A stretch of 64,000 bases of DNA from Arcicella rosea (GTDB lineage Bacteria; Bacteroidota; Bacteroidia; Cytophagales; Spirosomataceae). The stretch covers positions 1 to 64,000 of the forward strand of contig NZ_JACHKT010000023.1 in the NCBI RefSeq assembly GCF_014204325.1, read 5' to 3'. The notes under the pieces were generated by a model, which did no database searches, had not been told where the DNA came from, and saw only the letters and a program-made list of their open reading frames with translations. Both the position numbers and the translations under genes were made by a program. Shown in pieces: positions 1 to 7,902 of this stretch. Each line of letters begins with the position of its first letter. Position 1 is the stretch's first letter.

Positions 1-57
1 AAAATCGGGAATGTCTTGAAAGAAAGTTTGCCAGTTCATCTGACAAAGTTCCTAATT

Positions 58-360
58 TTATAAATAACTCGCATTTTTAAATGCGTTCAACCTGATCATT
101 GTCCTAAGTGTAGAGTTAACTGTAAATAAGTCGAAAGCTCTCATTTTCACCTTTTCGTTAGATTTTTTCAGTTCTATAATACCTTTCGATAAGTGAAAGA
201 AGGATGAAGAGTGAATAGCAAATTTATCAATTAGTAAGTTTGAGAATTCCTTTACGACATTAGTCTCATTTTTTCTCTTAGCCGAGTAAACTGCTGTTAA
301 AGGTCCTAGTAATAAATATTCGTAAAAATCATTTAGATTATTTTCAAAAGGATGTTTCAT
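58..360 (-). CDS. Truncated conserved hypothetical protein (100 aa)
   Basis: A short protein of unknown function starting at an ATG. The stretch RAFDLFTVNSTLRTMI, about residues 73-88, recalls a widespread uncharacterised family with a run like YDPFTVNxLLRTxIE, where the protein normally goes on well past this point. Here the frame ends about twelve residues later. In a neighbouring frame, an open reading ELFIKLGTLSDELANF continues without a stop to the window edge, starting at an A-rich run near positions 70-78. That pattern suggests a one-base slip in a longer gene, or a sequencing error. No signal peptide or membrane segment is visible. The family match is from memory and weak. Confidence 0.4.
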   Translation of the reverse strand: MKHPFENNLNDFYEYLLLGPLTAVYSAKRKNETNVVKEFSNLLIDKFAIHSSSFFHLSKGIIELKKSNEKVKMRAFDLFTVNSTLRTMIRLNAFKNASYL

Positions 361-537
361 TTTTTGTAGTTGAATCGTTAAGTTGAGGCGGTCGGTAATT
401 GTAATACTTTTATACTGTCAAAATTGATAATCTTTCAAACCCTAAAGTATCAAATTAAAAACTAAAATTAACCTTTCACCCCAAGCTTTCTCCCAAAAAT
501 TTATCAAACGATATTTTTTACTCCTCTTGAAGATGCA

Positions 538-600
538 ACTCATGGCATGACTAGCAAAGAGTTGTTTATTTTCCAAATGAAGTGAAGTCATGCCATGAGT
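538..600. repeat. Inverted-repeat element, copy 1 (15-bp perfect arms)
   Basis: Left arm ACTCATGGCATGACT at 538-552 and right arm AGTCATGCCATGAGT at 586-600 are exact reverse complements around a 33-nt spacer. A second copy lies at 1472-1533. In both, the octamer TTGTTTAT begins nine bases after the left arm, so the two are diverged copies of one ~62-bp element and not chance palindromes. It could be a REPIN/MITE-type element or a paired structural RNA or terminator element. Confidence 0.85.
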
Positions 601-638
601 GATTAGGAGAGGCAAATCTATCTAAAAGAACCATCAAT

Positions 639-811
639 CCATCTCCGAGATGGAAGAACCTATCTTTTTGATAGGACGAGCTATCTAAAAGATAGGTTGC
701 CGAGTCTTTCTTGCGGTTTTTTGCGTGAAAAAGATAGGATGTCCTATCTCGGAGATAGGTTTGTCTATCTTTTTCACGCAATTTTCCGTATATATACGAA
801 GAAAACCGCAA
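639..811. repeat. Cluster of nested AGATAG/CTATCT hairpins
   Basis: Consecutive short palindromes: CCATCTC-C-GAGATGG (639-653), CCTATC-N5-GATAGG (659-675), CTATCT-AAA-AGATAG (681-695), then a large nested hairpin. That last one has 17-bp perfect arms TTGCGTGAAAAAGATAG (721-737) and CTATCTTTTTCACGCAA (765-781). Inside it sits CCTATCTC-G-GAGATAGG (743-759). Outer arms TTGCGGTTTT (711-720) and AAAACCGCAA (802-811) extend it, and the perfect palindrome CGTATATATACG lies at 787-798. In total this is about 170 bp of structure with no open frame of coding character. Confidence 0.85.
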
Positions 812-894
812 ATCGAAAATAGGAGGATCTCGTTACATGGGGCGATAATGGTAAGGGGAGTAACTCTTGTTAGTGTAAACATTCTTCCCAACTA

Positions 895-1422
895 CTAAAT
901 ATTAAAAATGTCTTTGAGTACTGAGTATTGGTTGTTTTCATTGATAGGCAAAAAATATTTTAATTGCCAACTTTGTGTTTTTACTGCTTGTTTATTCGTC
1001 GCAAGGTCCCAAGGGGGATAGACTCTAATGCCACGTTTTCCCTCTTTACCATCATTTGTTAGTATTCCATGCTCGGCTAAAACTGATTTTGGGAAAATAA
1101 ATTGTCCAAAGTTGTCTCCGCTTTTTGAGGTAATTATGATAAAGTCAAGGTCGTCAGTAGTGTTATATGGTGCTGTTATACCGTCTTTGTTTCTTTTCCA
1201 AATAGCAACAAACTGCCCTGTTTTTGTCGGAGTAATTTTAGATACACGAAATTGTATTTCCTTGCCATTTAGTTTGAATGAACAAGCTCCGTATGCTGCA
1301 CTTTCCGAATGCTGCTTCAAGTTGGTCAAATCCAAACCACATTTATCATACACTAATTCTTTCACAACTTTTAGCTCGCTATAAAATAGAGTAGGTAGTG
1401 TCAAAGTATTATCTGTTTCCAT
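895..1422 (-). CDS. mepB: MepB family protein
   Basis: Resembles MepB, the small protein encoded with the MepRA multidrug efflux system in staphylococci and found alone in many bacteria; its biochemical role is unknown. Typical family features are a central KITPTKTGQFVAIWKRN run, the motif FIFPKSVL, the run GKRGIRVYPPW, and the C-terminal KTQSWQLKYF. About 175 aa is a full family length. The ATG is the fourth codon of the open frame, whose first possible start is a TTG three codons upstream, so I chose the ATG. No mepA or mepR neighbour is present. The gene stands alone between two copies of an inverted-repeat element, which suggests a mobile or recently acquired cassette. Confidence 0.8.
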   Translation of the reverse strand: METDNTLTLPTLFYSELKVVKELVYDKCGLDLTNLKQHSESAAYGACSFKLNGKEIQFRVSKITPTKTGQFVAIWKRNKDGITAPYNTTDDLDFIIITSKSGDNFGQFIFPKSVLAEHGILTNDGKEGKRGIRVYPPWDLATNKQAVKTQSWQLKYFLPINENNQYSVLKDIFNI

Positions 1423-1471
1423 CTTGTTCAATCAGTTTCTTCAAAGACTAATTCAGTAGGTTACTCTTTTT

Positions 1472-1533
1472 ACTCATGGCATGACTAACTGCATTTTGTT
1501 TATGCTCAAAACAACCCAATAGTCATGCCATGA
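1472..1533. repeat. Inverted-repeat element, copy 2
   Basis: Second copy of the element at 538-600. The left arm ACTCATGGCATGACT is identical (1472-1486). The right arm AGTCATGCCATGA (1521-1533) matches 13 bases before diverging, with a 34-nt spacer. The spacer keeps TTGTTTAT at the same offset. The element sits just upstream of the mepB-like gene start, so the two copies bracket that gene and the hairpin cluster. Confidence 0.85.
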
Positions 1534-1595
1534 TTATTTATGAAGGATTTATGAAATCACTAATCCACAACTCACTAATTCACTCATTCACTCAA

Positions 1596-3785
1596 TCAAT
1601 AACAGTCCATCAAAATCTGTCCATGCGATTGGAAGTAACTTATACTTTTCCCCATTTTTTCCTGACAAATAGTATCCAGTACTTCAACCACATCTTTTTG
1701 CATGGCAAGCGAGCCACAAATCATAATTACGCCTTTGTTTTGTAAAACCTCTGCAAATTGTTCAGCATCTCGTTTTACTAAATCACCTACATATTGTTTC
1801 GTTCCTTCTCTTGATAAAGCAATATGCAGTTGTTGTAATTGCTGATTTTCTTGAAATGCTTTAAGCGATGCTTGGTAAATTTCTAAAGAAGTATTGTTAC
1901 GGAAACCGCAATAAAGCTGTGAAGGAATCTGCTTTTTATTTTGGCTAATCATGCCTAGAAAAGGAGCAATACCTGTTCCGTTACAAATCATCATCACGAA
2001 ACTCGCTTTTTTAGGAAAATGGAAAGCTTTATTTCTTACGATTTTGGCAGAAATCGTTTCTTCTACATTCAAATTATACAAGTAATTTGAGCCTAAACCA
2101 TTGAGATGAAGTTTAACACTCAACTGAATTTCTTTATCAATCAATCCAATCGAATACAATCTTTCTCGGTGGTCCTTGGCTGGATAAATCGCCAATAAAT
2201 CTCCAGAAGTAACTTTTACTTTTTCTTGCGGAACAAGACGAAGCATAAAAGTATCTTCCGAAAAAGCATCTTTTGTATGGTGAAGTACTTTTAAAGTACT
2301 CATTTCTTCTACTTTAGGACTTTCAATTTTCAAAGAAATCGCCAAGTTTGTTTGCTGTGACCAAGCCTCTGCCCATAAACCAAAGTCGGCTGGCGATTTA
2401 TCGGCAACGGTATGAATGCCCACCAAAGGTTTTGCCCAATTTTGCTGATGCAATAATTGGTTTACTTCAAAAGCAAACTGACAAAAATCTGGATAAGCGT
2501 GCGAACCAAAGCCTAAAACTGAAAAATGAATTGGATTAGTTTGTGGATATTTTGTGAGTAATGAAGCAAATTTTTGGGCATTGGTCGGAGCGTCGCCCAA
2601 ACCATAAGTGGCTGTCATTACCAATAAATGTTCGGCTTTGGGAAATACTCGGTACTGATTCATTTCAGCCAAAAATGATTTTTCACCGCTTTGAATCAAT
2701 TGCTCATGAACCGACGAAGCGAACTGTAAAGTACTTCCGTTTTCAGAACCTACCAAAATGATAAATTTACTTTCTTCGGCACTGTACTTGTTTTTGATAC
2801 CTTTTGCTTTTCGTTTAAAAGTAATCGCAAAGCCAGAATAAATAAAAAACAAAATGTTGCATGAAGCAATTGCCAGAATAATCGCCCACAGAAAACCCGT
2901 TCTGCCCGTATGCAAATCAAGACTAAGATTGGTCAATAACTGAGCCGTTGGATACTGTTTTTCTGCCAGAATTTCACCCGTAATTTGGTTGACTGCCAAT
3001 TCTCTATCTTTTAATTTGAAAGTATAATAATCCTCTACATCTTCCGAAAAAGGAAATTCAATACTTTCTACTTCCGAAAGTTTGGTATTTTTAAAAATGG
3101 CAAAATCTTCGGGCTTTTGTGCTGGCGAAGATTTGATGGCATCAAAATCTACTTGTAAGGATACTTTTTCACTTTTGATAAGTTCAAATCTTACCAAAGA
3201 AAGATACGTTCCCGTCAGAGCAATCACTAATATCGGAATCAGCGACAAGCGTCCTAACACTACATGGTAATATTGAGCAAAATTCTCTTTGACGATTTTG
3301 GTGAAAAATCTTTTTACACCTCTCTGTCTTTGAATGATAAGTATCGTTCCCGAAATGCTAATCAGGAGTAATAAAAAAGCCGTTAAGCCAATCAAAAAAC
3401 GACCCGTTTCGTGGATAAAAAGCGAACGGTGTAAATCAGTTGTCCACTGAAAAAACTCATTTTTGGGCGAAGGAATACCCAGTACTTTGCCATCGAGCGG
3501 ATTTACATAAACTGCCTTATTGTTGCCGTCGATGTTACTGCCTTTAATGATGACCGATTGATGAGTATCCACACTTAACTCGCTAATATCAGGATATTTC
3601 TTTCTTAATTGTGGAAGCGTCTGTGATAAAGTAATGCTTTTAAAATCAGCTACTTGATGTGTATTTGCTGTATCGACGATAGGTTCAAAAGCAAGAATTA
3701 CACCCGTTATTGAAGCCAAAGTAAGGAATAAAAAAGAAGATACAGCCAGTATTAAGTGGCTGTATCTCCAGATTGAAATTGTCAT
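1596..3785 (-). CDS. PepSY-TM / flavodoxin / FAD-NAD(P) reductase fusion
   Basis: A 729-aa inner-membrane electron-transfer protein. The N-terminal half has PepSY-type transmembrane segments near residues 10-35, 130-152, 172-198 and 298-325, with periplasmic PepSY-like stretches between them. A flavodoxin domain follows (IILVGSENGSTLQFA, about 345) and then a CysJ-like reductase part with an FAD-binding RLYSIGL and nucleotide-binding NGTGIAPFLGMI. Such fusions are thought to pass NAD(P)H electrons across the membrane, often for reductive release of iron from siderophore or haem complexes; the substrate here is unknown. It is the last gene of a minus-strand set with DUF2271 and ankyrin genes, 14 bp after the DUF2271 gene. 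Confidence 0.85.
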   Translation of the reverse strand: MTISIWRYSHLILAVSSFLFLTLASITGVILAFEPIVDTANTHQVADFKSITLSQTLPQLRKKYPDISELSVDTHQSVIIKGSNIDGNNKAVYVNPLDGKVLGIPSPKNEFFQWTTDLHRSLFIHETGRFLIGLTAFLLLLISISGTILIIQRQRGVKRFFTKIVKENFAQYYHVVLGRLSLIPILVIALTGTYLSLVRFELIKSEKVSLQVDFDAIKSSPAQKPEDFAIFKNTKLSEVESIEFPFSEDVEDYYTFKLKDRELAVNQITGEILAEKQYPTAQLLTNLSLDLHTGRTGFLWAIILAIASCNILFFIYSGFAITFKRKAKGIKNKYSAEESKFIILVGSENGSTLQFASSVHEQLIQSGEKSFLAEMNQYRVFPKAEHLLVMTATYGLGDAPTNAQKFASLLTKYPQTNPIHFSVLGFGSHAYPDFCQFAFEVNQLLHQQNWAKPLVGIHTVADKSPADFGLWAEAWSQQTNLAISLKIESPKVEEMSTLKVLHHTKDAFSEDTFMLRLVPQEKVKVTSGDLLAIYPAKDHRERLYSIGLIDKEIQLSVKLHLNGLGSNYLYNLNVEETISAKIVRNKAFHFPKKASFVMMICNGTGIAPFLGMISQNKKQIPSQLYCGFRNNTSLEIYQASLKAFQENQQLQQLHIALSREGTKQYVGDLVKRDAEQFAEVLQNKGVIMICGSLAMQKDVVEVLDTICQEKMGKSISYFQSHGQILMDCY

Positions 3786-3799
3786 AGATTGATACCTGA

Positions 3800-4285
3800 T
3801 TAGTTAGCACTAAAACGCACATAGCGGATATACCCTGTGCCTTCGCTTTTAGCAGAAAGTCCTGCTGTTGTCAATGGAATTTCAAGGTCTTTGACATAAT
3901 ACGGTTTGTCTTCCACCGCACTTTCAAAGCGTAATTTATAGTTTGAATTAAGTTTTGAATTTTCAATGTCAAGTTCTACCACACTTCTATCGCCACCAGC
4001 CGCCGAAGCTCCTGTGATAGCACTAATATTACTTGGTTTTTTAGCATAAGCTTTATGCCATTCTTTTAAACTTTTATACCATTTTTTATCAGCACCCAAC
4101 ACGAACAAAGTTTTGTCGTAGCCACCTTTTGCATCTACGATAGATACAACGATGTATGCACCTTCGCCCATATAATTGGTCATCTGAATCATACATTTGT
4201 ACTTAGTAGTTTGAGCTGATGAAGTAAAAGATTGAACAAGGCTTAATAAGATAACAAATAAGCCAATTTTACAGAAATTACGCAT
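3800..4285 (-). CDS. DUF2271 domain-containing secreted protein
   Basis: A 161-aa exported protein with a signal peptide (cleavage probably near SSAQ, residue 25). The mature part carries the DUF2271 pattern: an N-terminal strand KYKCMIQMTNYMGEGAYIVV, a run about the working KWYKSLKEWHKAY, and SAITGASAAGGDRSVVELD. DUF2271 proteins are commonly encoded next to PepSY-TM reductases and are presumed periplasmic partners; no activity is known. It is close-spaced with the downstream reductase, which supports co-transcription. Family assignment rests on sequence pattern and on the neighbourhood. Confidence 0.75.
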   Translation of the reverse strand: MRNFCKIGLFVILLSLVQSFTSSAQTTKYKCMIQMTNYMGEGAYIVVSIVDAKGGYDKTLFVLGADKKWYKSLKEWHKAYAKKPSNISAITGASAAGGDRSVVELDIENSKLNSNYKLRFESAVEDKPYYVKDLEIPLTTAGLSAKSEGTGYIRYVRFSAN

Positions 4286-4429
4286 GTTTTATTGAGTGAT
4301 TGAGTTAGTTGTGAATTAGTGAGTTAGTGAATAACGAGTAAGTGATTAGTATTTTAAATATTTAATCGATAAATAATTACGATAAATCACTCATTCACAA
4401 TTCACTAACTCACTCAATACCTCACTAAC
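4286..4429. repeat. Degenerate GTGAATTAGTGA-type repeat, inverted pair
   Basis: The first part (about 4289-4345) reads as degenerate repeats of GAGTTAGTGAATTAGTGA. The second part (about 4384-4432) reads as the complement, TCACTAACTCACTCA. The two halves can pair over several interrupted blocks, so the transcript between the ankyrin and DUF2271 genes may form a long imperfect hairpin. Similar runs occur at about 1555-1605, 41995-42022, 52372-52400 and 60545-60575. Confidence 0.6.
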
Positions 4430-5929
4430 TTATTTTAAAAAGTTGATAGATATTTTATTTTTAGCTAAAGTTTCGTTTTCGCTGGCTAAGTCAAAAGCTG
4501 TTTCTTTAAAATTGGAAACAGACTCCTTCTGCGCACCAATTGATAAAAGGTATTTTAAAATAGCATCGTCTTTGGCAATCATTGCAGCTCTGTGCAAAGC
4601 GGTAAGTCCTTCGCTATTTTTAGCATTTATATCCACACCCATTGCCTGAATACGCTTTAACAAAGATAAATCACTTTTAGCAATCGCTAAATGAAACAAA
4701 GTATTGCCGTTTTTTTGTGGAGTCTTCACATTAAAACCTTTTTCTTGGAGCACTTTCAATTTTGTATCGAAGTCTTCTGATTTAGGTCCATTAAATGCTT
4801 GACGACCTTCGCCGCTACTGTACGACAGAACAAGATAAGCGGCAAGGTTATCGCCATTATTATCAGTTACATTTACCGAAGCACCTTTGTTTAGTAAATA
4901 TTGTACAATTTCTGGTGAATTACTACGAACAGCCATCGCCAAAGCCGTTACCCCTTTTGAATTACCTTGATTGATATTTTTTACATGAGGAAGCAACAAG
5001 CTCAAAGTACTTGTATCACGACTTGACGAAGCAGCATTCATGAAAACGTTATTACCATCATTGTCAGCTTTGTTAACATCAACACCTTTTGCTAAAAAAT
5101 AAGCGATAATATCATTTTGTTTAGGTTTACGCACGATAAAATGAAGTGCATTTTCTCCACTTTTGCTAATAGCCGTTGGTTTTAATTTTAAACTTTCAAG
5201 AAATTGATATACTTCTATGGTATTTGCACCTCTACGACTACCTTGTGCCGCCATAATAAACGCTTGGTCAGTAGCATTAACTCCTTTTTCTAATAAGGTT
5301 TTCATTGCAGCGATATTTCCACTTCTGGCTACATAAGCAAAAGCGTTGTTTCCTTCAGCATCAATACTTTTTAAATCAAGTCCTTTTGATACAAAATAGT
5401 TGGTCAACACAAGGTCTTTGTCATTTGCCACAGCCAATAAAAGTGCATTTGCTCCGTCATGGTTTAGGTCTTTTTTCAAATTAGCACCACTACGTAAGCA
5501 AATATCATAAACTTGAGTATTCGTTTGTCCGCCTGTAGCTGCAAAGTTTAAAGGCGTAAAACCGTGGCTATCTTCCACATTCGCTTTTGCACCTTTTGCT
5601 ACTAAAAACTCCATAATTTCTACATTGCCTTTACTAGCAGCCCAGTGCAAGTAAGTACGACCATCGTGAGTTAATTTATCGGTTGTATTTCCAGCCTGAG
5701 ATAATAAATATTTGATAGACTCATTAGGTGCTTGAGCGTTAATTGCCATCACTACTGGGTCAAAAGACATAGCATTTAGTTGCGACGGATTATTACCTTT
5801 CTCTACTTCAGCCTTAATCGCACTTACGCTAGGTTGGTTTTTCCAGAATGACTGATCTAACAGCACATTTTGTTGCGATTTTGCCGTGAATGAAACAACT
5901 GTAAATAATGCAATGATTAGTTTTTTCAT
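4430..5929 (-). CDS. Secreted ankyrin-repeat protein
   Basis: A 499-aa protein with a signal peptide (MKKLIIALFTVVSFTAKSQ) and about ten ankyrin repeats from residue ~85 to the C-terminus, recognisable by recurring DGxTxLHxAAxxGxxxIxxxLxxxGA patterns (for example HDGRTYLHWAASKGNVEIM). Ankyrin arrays are protein-binding scaffolds, and this one would act in the periplasm or outer membrane. It lies upstream of the DUF2271 and PepSY reductase genes on the same strand. I recall the same three-gene order next to iron-transport genes in other Bacteroidota, but no TonB receptor is adjacent here. Its partner is unknown. Confidence 0.85.
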   Translation of the reverse strand: MKKLIIALFTVVSFTAKSQQNVLLDQSFWKNQPSVSAIKAEVEKGNNPSQLNAMSFDPVVMAINAQAPNESIKYLLSQAGNTTDKLTHDGRTYLHWAASKGNVEIMEFLVAKGAKANVEDSHGFTPLNFAATGGQTNTQVYDICLRSGANLKKDLNHDGANALLLAVANDKDLVLTNYFVSKGLDLKSIDAEGNNAFAYVARSGNIAAMKTLLEKGVNATDQAFIMAAQGSRRGANTIEVYQFLESLKLKPTAISKSGENALHFIVRKPKQNDIIAYFLAKGVDVNKADNDGNNVFMNAASSSRDTSTLSLLLPHVKNINQGNSKGVTALAMAVRSNSPEIVQYLLNKGASVNVTDNNGDNLAAYLVLSYSSGEGRQAFNGPKSEDFDTKLKVLQEKGFNVKTPQKNGNTLFHLAIAKSDLSLLKRIQAMGVDINAKNSEGLTALHRAAMIAKDDAILKYLLSIGAQKESVSNFKETAFDLASENETLAKNKISINFLK

Positions 5930-6188
5930 GATAATATTTTGAAATACTTGTTTAATGATAATTAAAACGACTTAGACTACTCAACAATTAAATAGTAAAA
6001 TCAAGGTCATTTATTTAGACTGATTATAAATTATCGTAAAAGTAGTGAGTTTCTTTTTATTAAAAAATTGAAATAGAAAAAGAATCGCATTAAAATGATT
6101 TAAGCCAAAGAAATGATAGCTATTTTAATCAAAGTCCGTACTCAAAAGAAAGAATAAATAACTTTTGTAATTTAGCTCAAACGATTAT

Positions 6189-7481
6189 TTACTTAACCTT
6201 AATAGAAACTTCAGCATTCAATTGAGTCATTAGTTTTTTGAGATAATCTTCAAAACATTTTTCAGTTTTGAAACACTCATGGGCTAATTCCCAAGCACCT
6301 ACGGCATAATAACGCAAACTACTATTATTTTTTAAGGCTAATTTCGCATAATAACTCAATGCAAAAGAGCCAGTTTTAGGTGATTCTCCATAGCCTTGAT
6401 ACGCTTCCGCAGGTACAATAATGGCTAATCCAATAATAAACTCTTTGTTATAACTTTGTGCATCATGCGTGTAAAGTGCTATAAATTTTCCTTGCTTAAT
6501 TTCCGTTACGGGATGATTCGTCGCTACTTTCGACAGACCAATTACCAGCGTTTCATCTCCTTTCAATCCTGAAAATTTTACAGTATTCTGATACGCATAC
6601 ATGCCTGGCCAAATAGTTGGTTTTTCAGATAATTGGTAAGTTCTTTCAGTAGTAGGTTTCCAGTTATGATAATCCAAACGAATCTGTGACTTTACAGCAC
6701 CTTCACTAATAATCTTAAAATCAGTTGCTTCTACATTGTGAACAGTATCGTTTGCTGTTACTCCAACTCTATAAAGTTGATTGTTGATTAATAAACCCAC
6801 ACCACCAAGACCAACCGAAAGTCCTTCGGTATTACCTGCTGGTAAAATATCACGCCCCCAATCTTTCAAAACATGATAATTATCCTGAACGGCACCCGTT
6901 TCAGAAATTCCAACATTTTCTGGAGAAATGGCAGAAATTCTTTTCCCGAATAAATCCTTCGCATTTCTACCATCAAAGTAATGACGGAAAGCTACTTTAT
7001 CGTTTTCCCATGATGGCCCGTCGGTTTGATAAGGCTGATAACCGATAATTTTAGGTAATTGATTGGCATAAAAAGTATCGCTAGTTTTGGGTTCTACAGG
7101 TGTATTTTTCGAACTTCTTTTTCCAAAACGCACGCTTGTTTTGATAGGATAACTAGGCTGAATACTTGTCCATTTAAGCGTTAGTTGTATGCTAGATTTT
7201 TGAGGAATATCTGCTACAAAAAATAGCTCATCAAACTGTCCATTGCCATCTAAATCATTTAATTGTGAAGGTATTTCTTTTCCTTTTGTATCAAAAATCT
7301 GTGGAAAAAGATGCTTGTCAATTTTAGATTGAAATTTTTTTACTGATATACTTACAGGTTTTTCTACTAAATCTATTTTAGTTTGATTAGTTAAAGTAAT
7401 GCTGTTTCCAGATTGACTTTTCTGAGCCAAAACATTCAAGCTAACGATAGAGGCAAGTGTTAGTGCAACAAATTTGTTCAT
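6189..7481 (-). CDS. DUF4861 domain-containing secreted protein
   Basis: About 430 aa with a signal peptide MNKFVALTLASIVSLNVLAQ. The open frame extends 35 codons further upstream, but only the internal ATG gives a proper signal sequence, so I start there. The mature protein looks like the DUF4861 family: DGPSWENDKVAFRHYFDGRNAKDLFGKR near the middle, followed by DYHVLKDWGRDILPAGNTEG-like and GVGLLINNQLYRVGV segments. The family is often found near polysaccharide-utilisation genes and is suspected of carbohydrate binding or processing, without proof. It is transcribed alone, with 259 bp of AT-rich sequence before the ankyrin gene start. Confidence 0.75.
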   Translation of the reverse strand: MNKFVALTLASIVSLNVLAQKSQSGNSITLTNQTKIDLVEKPVSISVKKFQSKIDKHLFPQIFDTKGKEIPSQLNDLDGNGQFDELFFVADIPQKSSIQLTLKWTSIQPSYPIKTSVRFGKRSSKNTPVEPKTSDTFYANQLPKIIGYQPYQTDGPSWENDKVAFRHYFDGRNAKDLFGKRISAISPENVGISETGAVQDNYHVLKDWGRDILPAGNTEGLSVGLGGVGLLINNQLYRVGVTANDTVHNVEATDFKIISEGAVKSQIRLDYHNWKPTTERTYQLSEKPTIWPGMYAYQNTVKFSGLKGDETLVIGLSKVATNHPVTEIKQGKFIALYTHDAQSYNKEFIIGLAIIVPAEAYQGYGESPKTGSFALSYYAKLALKNNSSLRYYAVGAWELAHECFKTEKCFEDYLKKLMTQLNAEVSIKVK

Positions 7482-7902
7482 ATTGAATAATTTAATTTTA
7501 AGAGTTGAATTCGTAAAAATAAATCCATTCCTTCCATTTTCAATATAATTGCAGGAATAGTCTTTCAATTTGTTGCTGTGATGCAAACGGTGTTTTAAAT
7601 TGTAATATATTACTTAACATAACTATAATTATAAAGCAAAAAATATCCTAAATTAAATTTGATTACTCCACTAAACATTTAGATGGATATATTAGTAACT
7701 ATTTAATTTTCTGTTAATGACAGTAGGAACGCTTCGATTAATCAACGACCAGGGAGAGCTTTATAAAATGCTGTTGCATTTTGCCAATCTGAGATTGGCG
7801 AACACTACTATGTTGTAGAGCTTTTGTTCATTTAAAACTGAATCTATTTTAGGTACAAAGGACGTTTCGCTTACCACTTAAACCAACAGGGAATGAGGGA
7901 AT
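7482..7902. other. Intergenic region with repeat copy and short palindromes
   Basis: No gene is visible. The region holds the first copy of a 30-bp direct repeat (7758-7787), which contains the small hairpin AAAATGC-TGTT-GCATTTT. Next to it lies the perfect palindrome GCCAATCT-G-AGATTGGC (7783-7799), built like the single-base-centre hairpins at 639-653 and 743-759. The sequence GTAGGAACGCTTCG (7723-7736) recurs inverted, with one mismatch, at 8708-8721 on the other side of the next gene. Confidence 0.65.
7758..7787 (+). repeat. 30-bp direct repeat, copy 1
   Basis: Begins GCTTTATAAAATGCTGTTGC and matches 28 of 30 bases with 8805-8834 in the same orientation. The two copies lie about 1.05 kb apart and bracket the orphan gene at 7903-8625. 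Confidence 0.8.

Larger units (their letters stand above)
361..894. other. Non-coding region rich in inverted repeats
   Basis: No credible gene lies in this 534-bp stretch. It holds a 15-bp perfect inverted repeat element and a run of small hairpins built on AGATAG/CTATCT, each listed separately. Open frames crossing it arise from the repeats and have low-complexity translations. The first ~170 bases are plain AT-rich sequence in which I see nothing specific. Confidence 0.7.

Noticed and set aside
566-891. Two overlapping open frames over the hairpin cluster
   Set aside because: Their translations are made of repeated AGATAG-derived residues, lack any conserved pattern, and follow the repeats rather than a gene.
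538-1533. Integron-like cassette with attC sites around mepB
   Set aside because: The arms are perfect 13-15-bp palindromes without the GTTRRRY/RYYYAAC core or the extrahelical bases of attC, and no integrase is visible.
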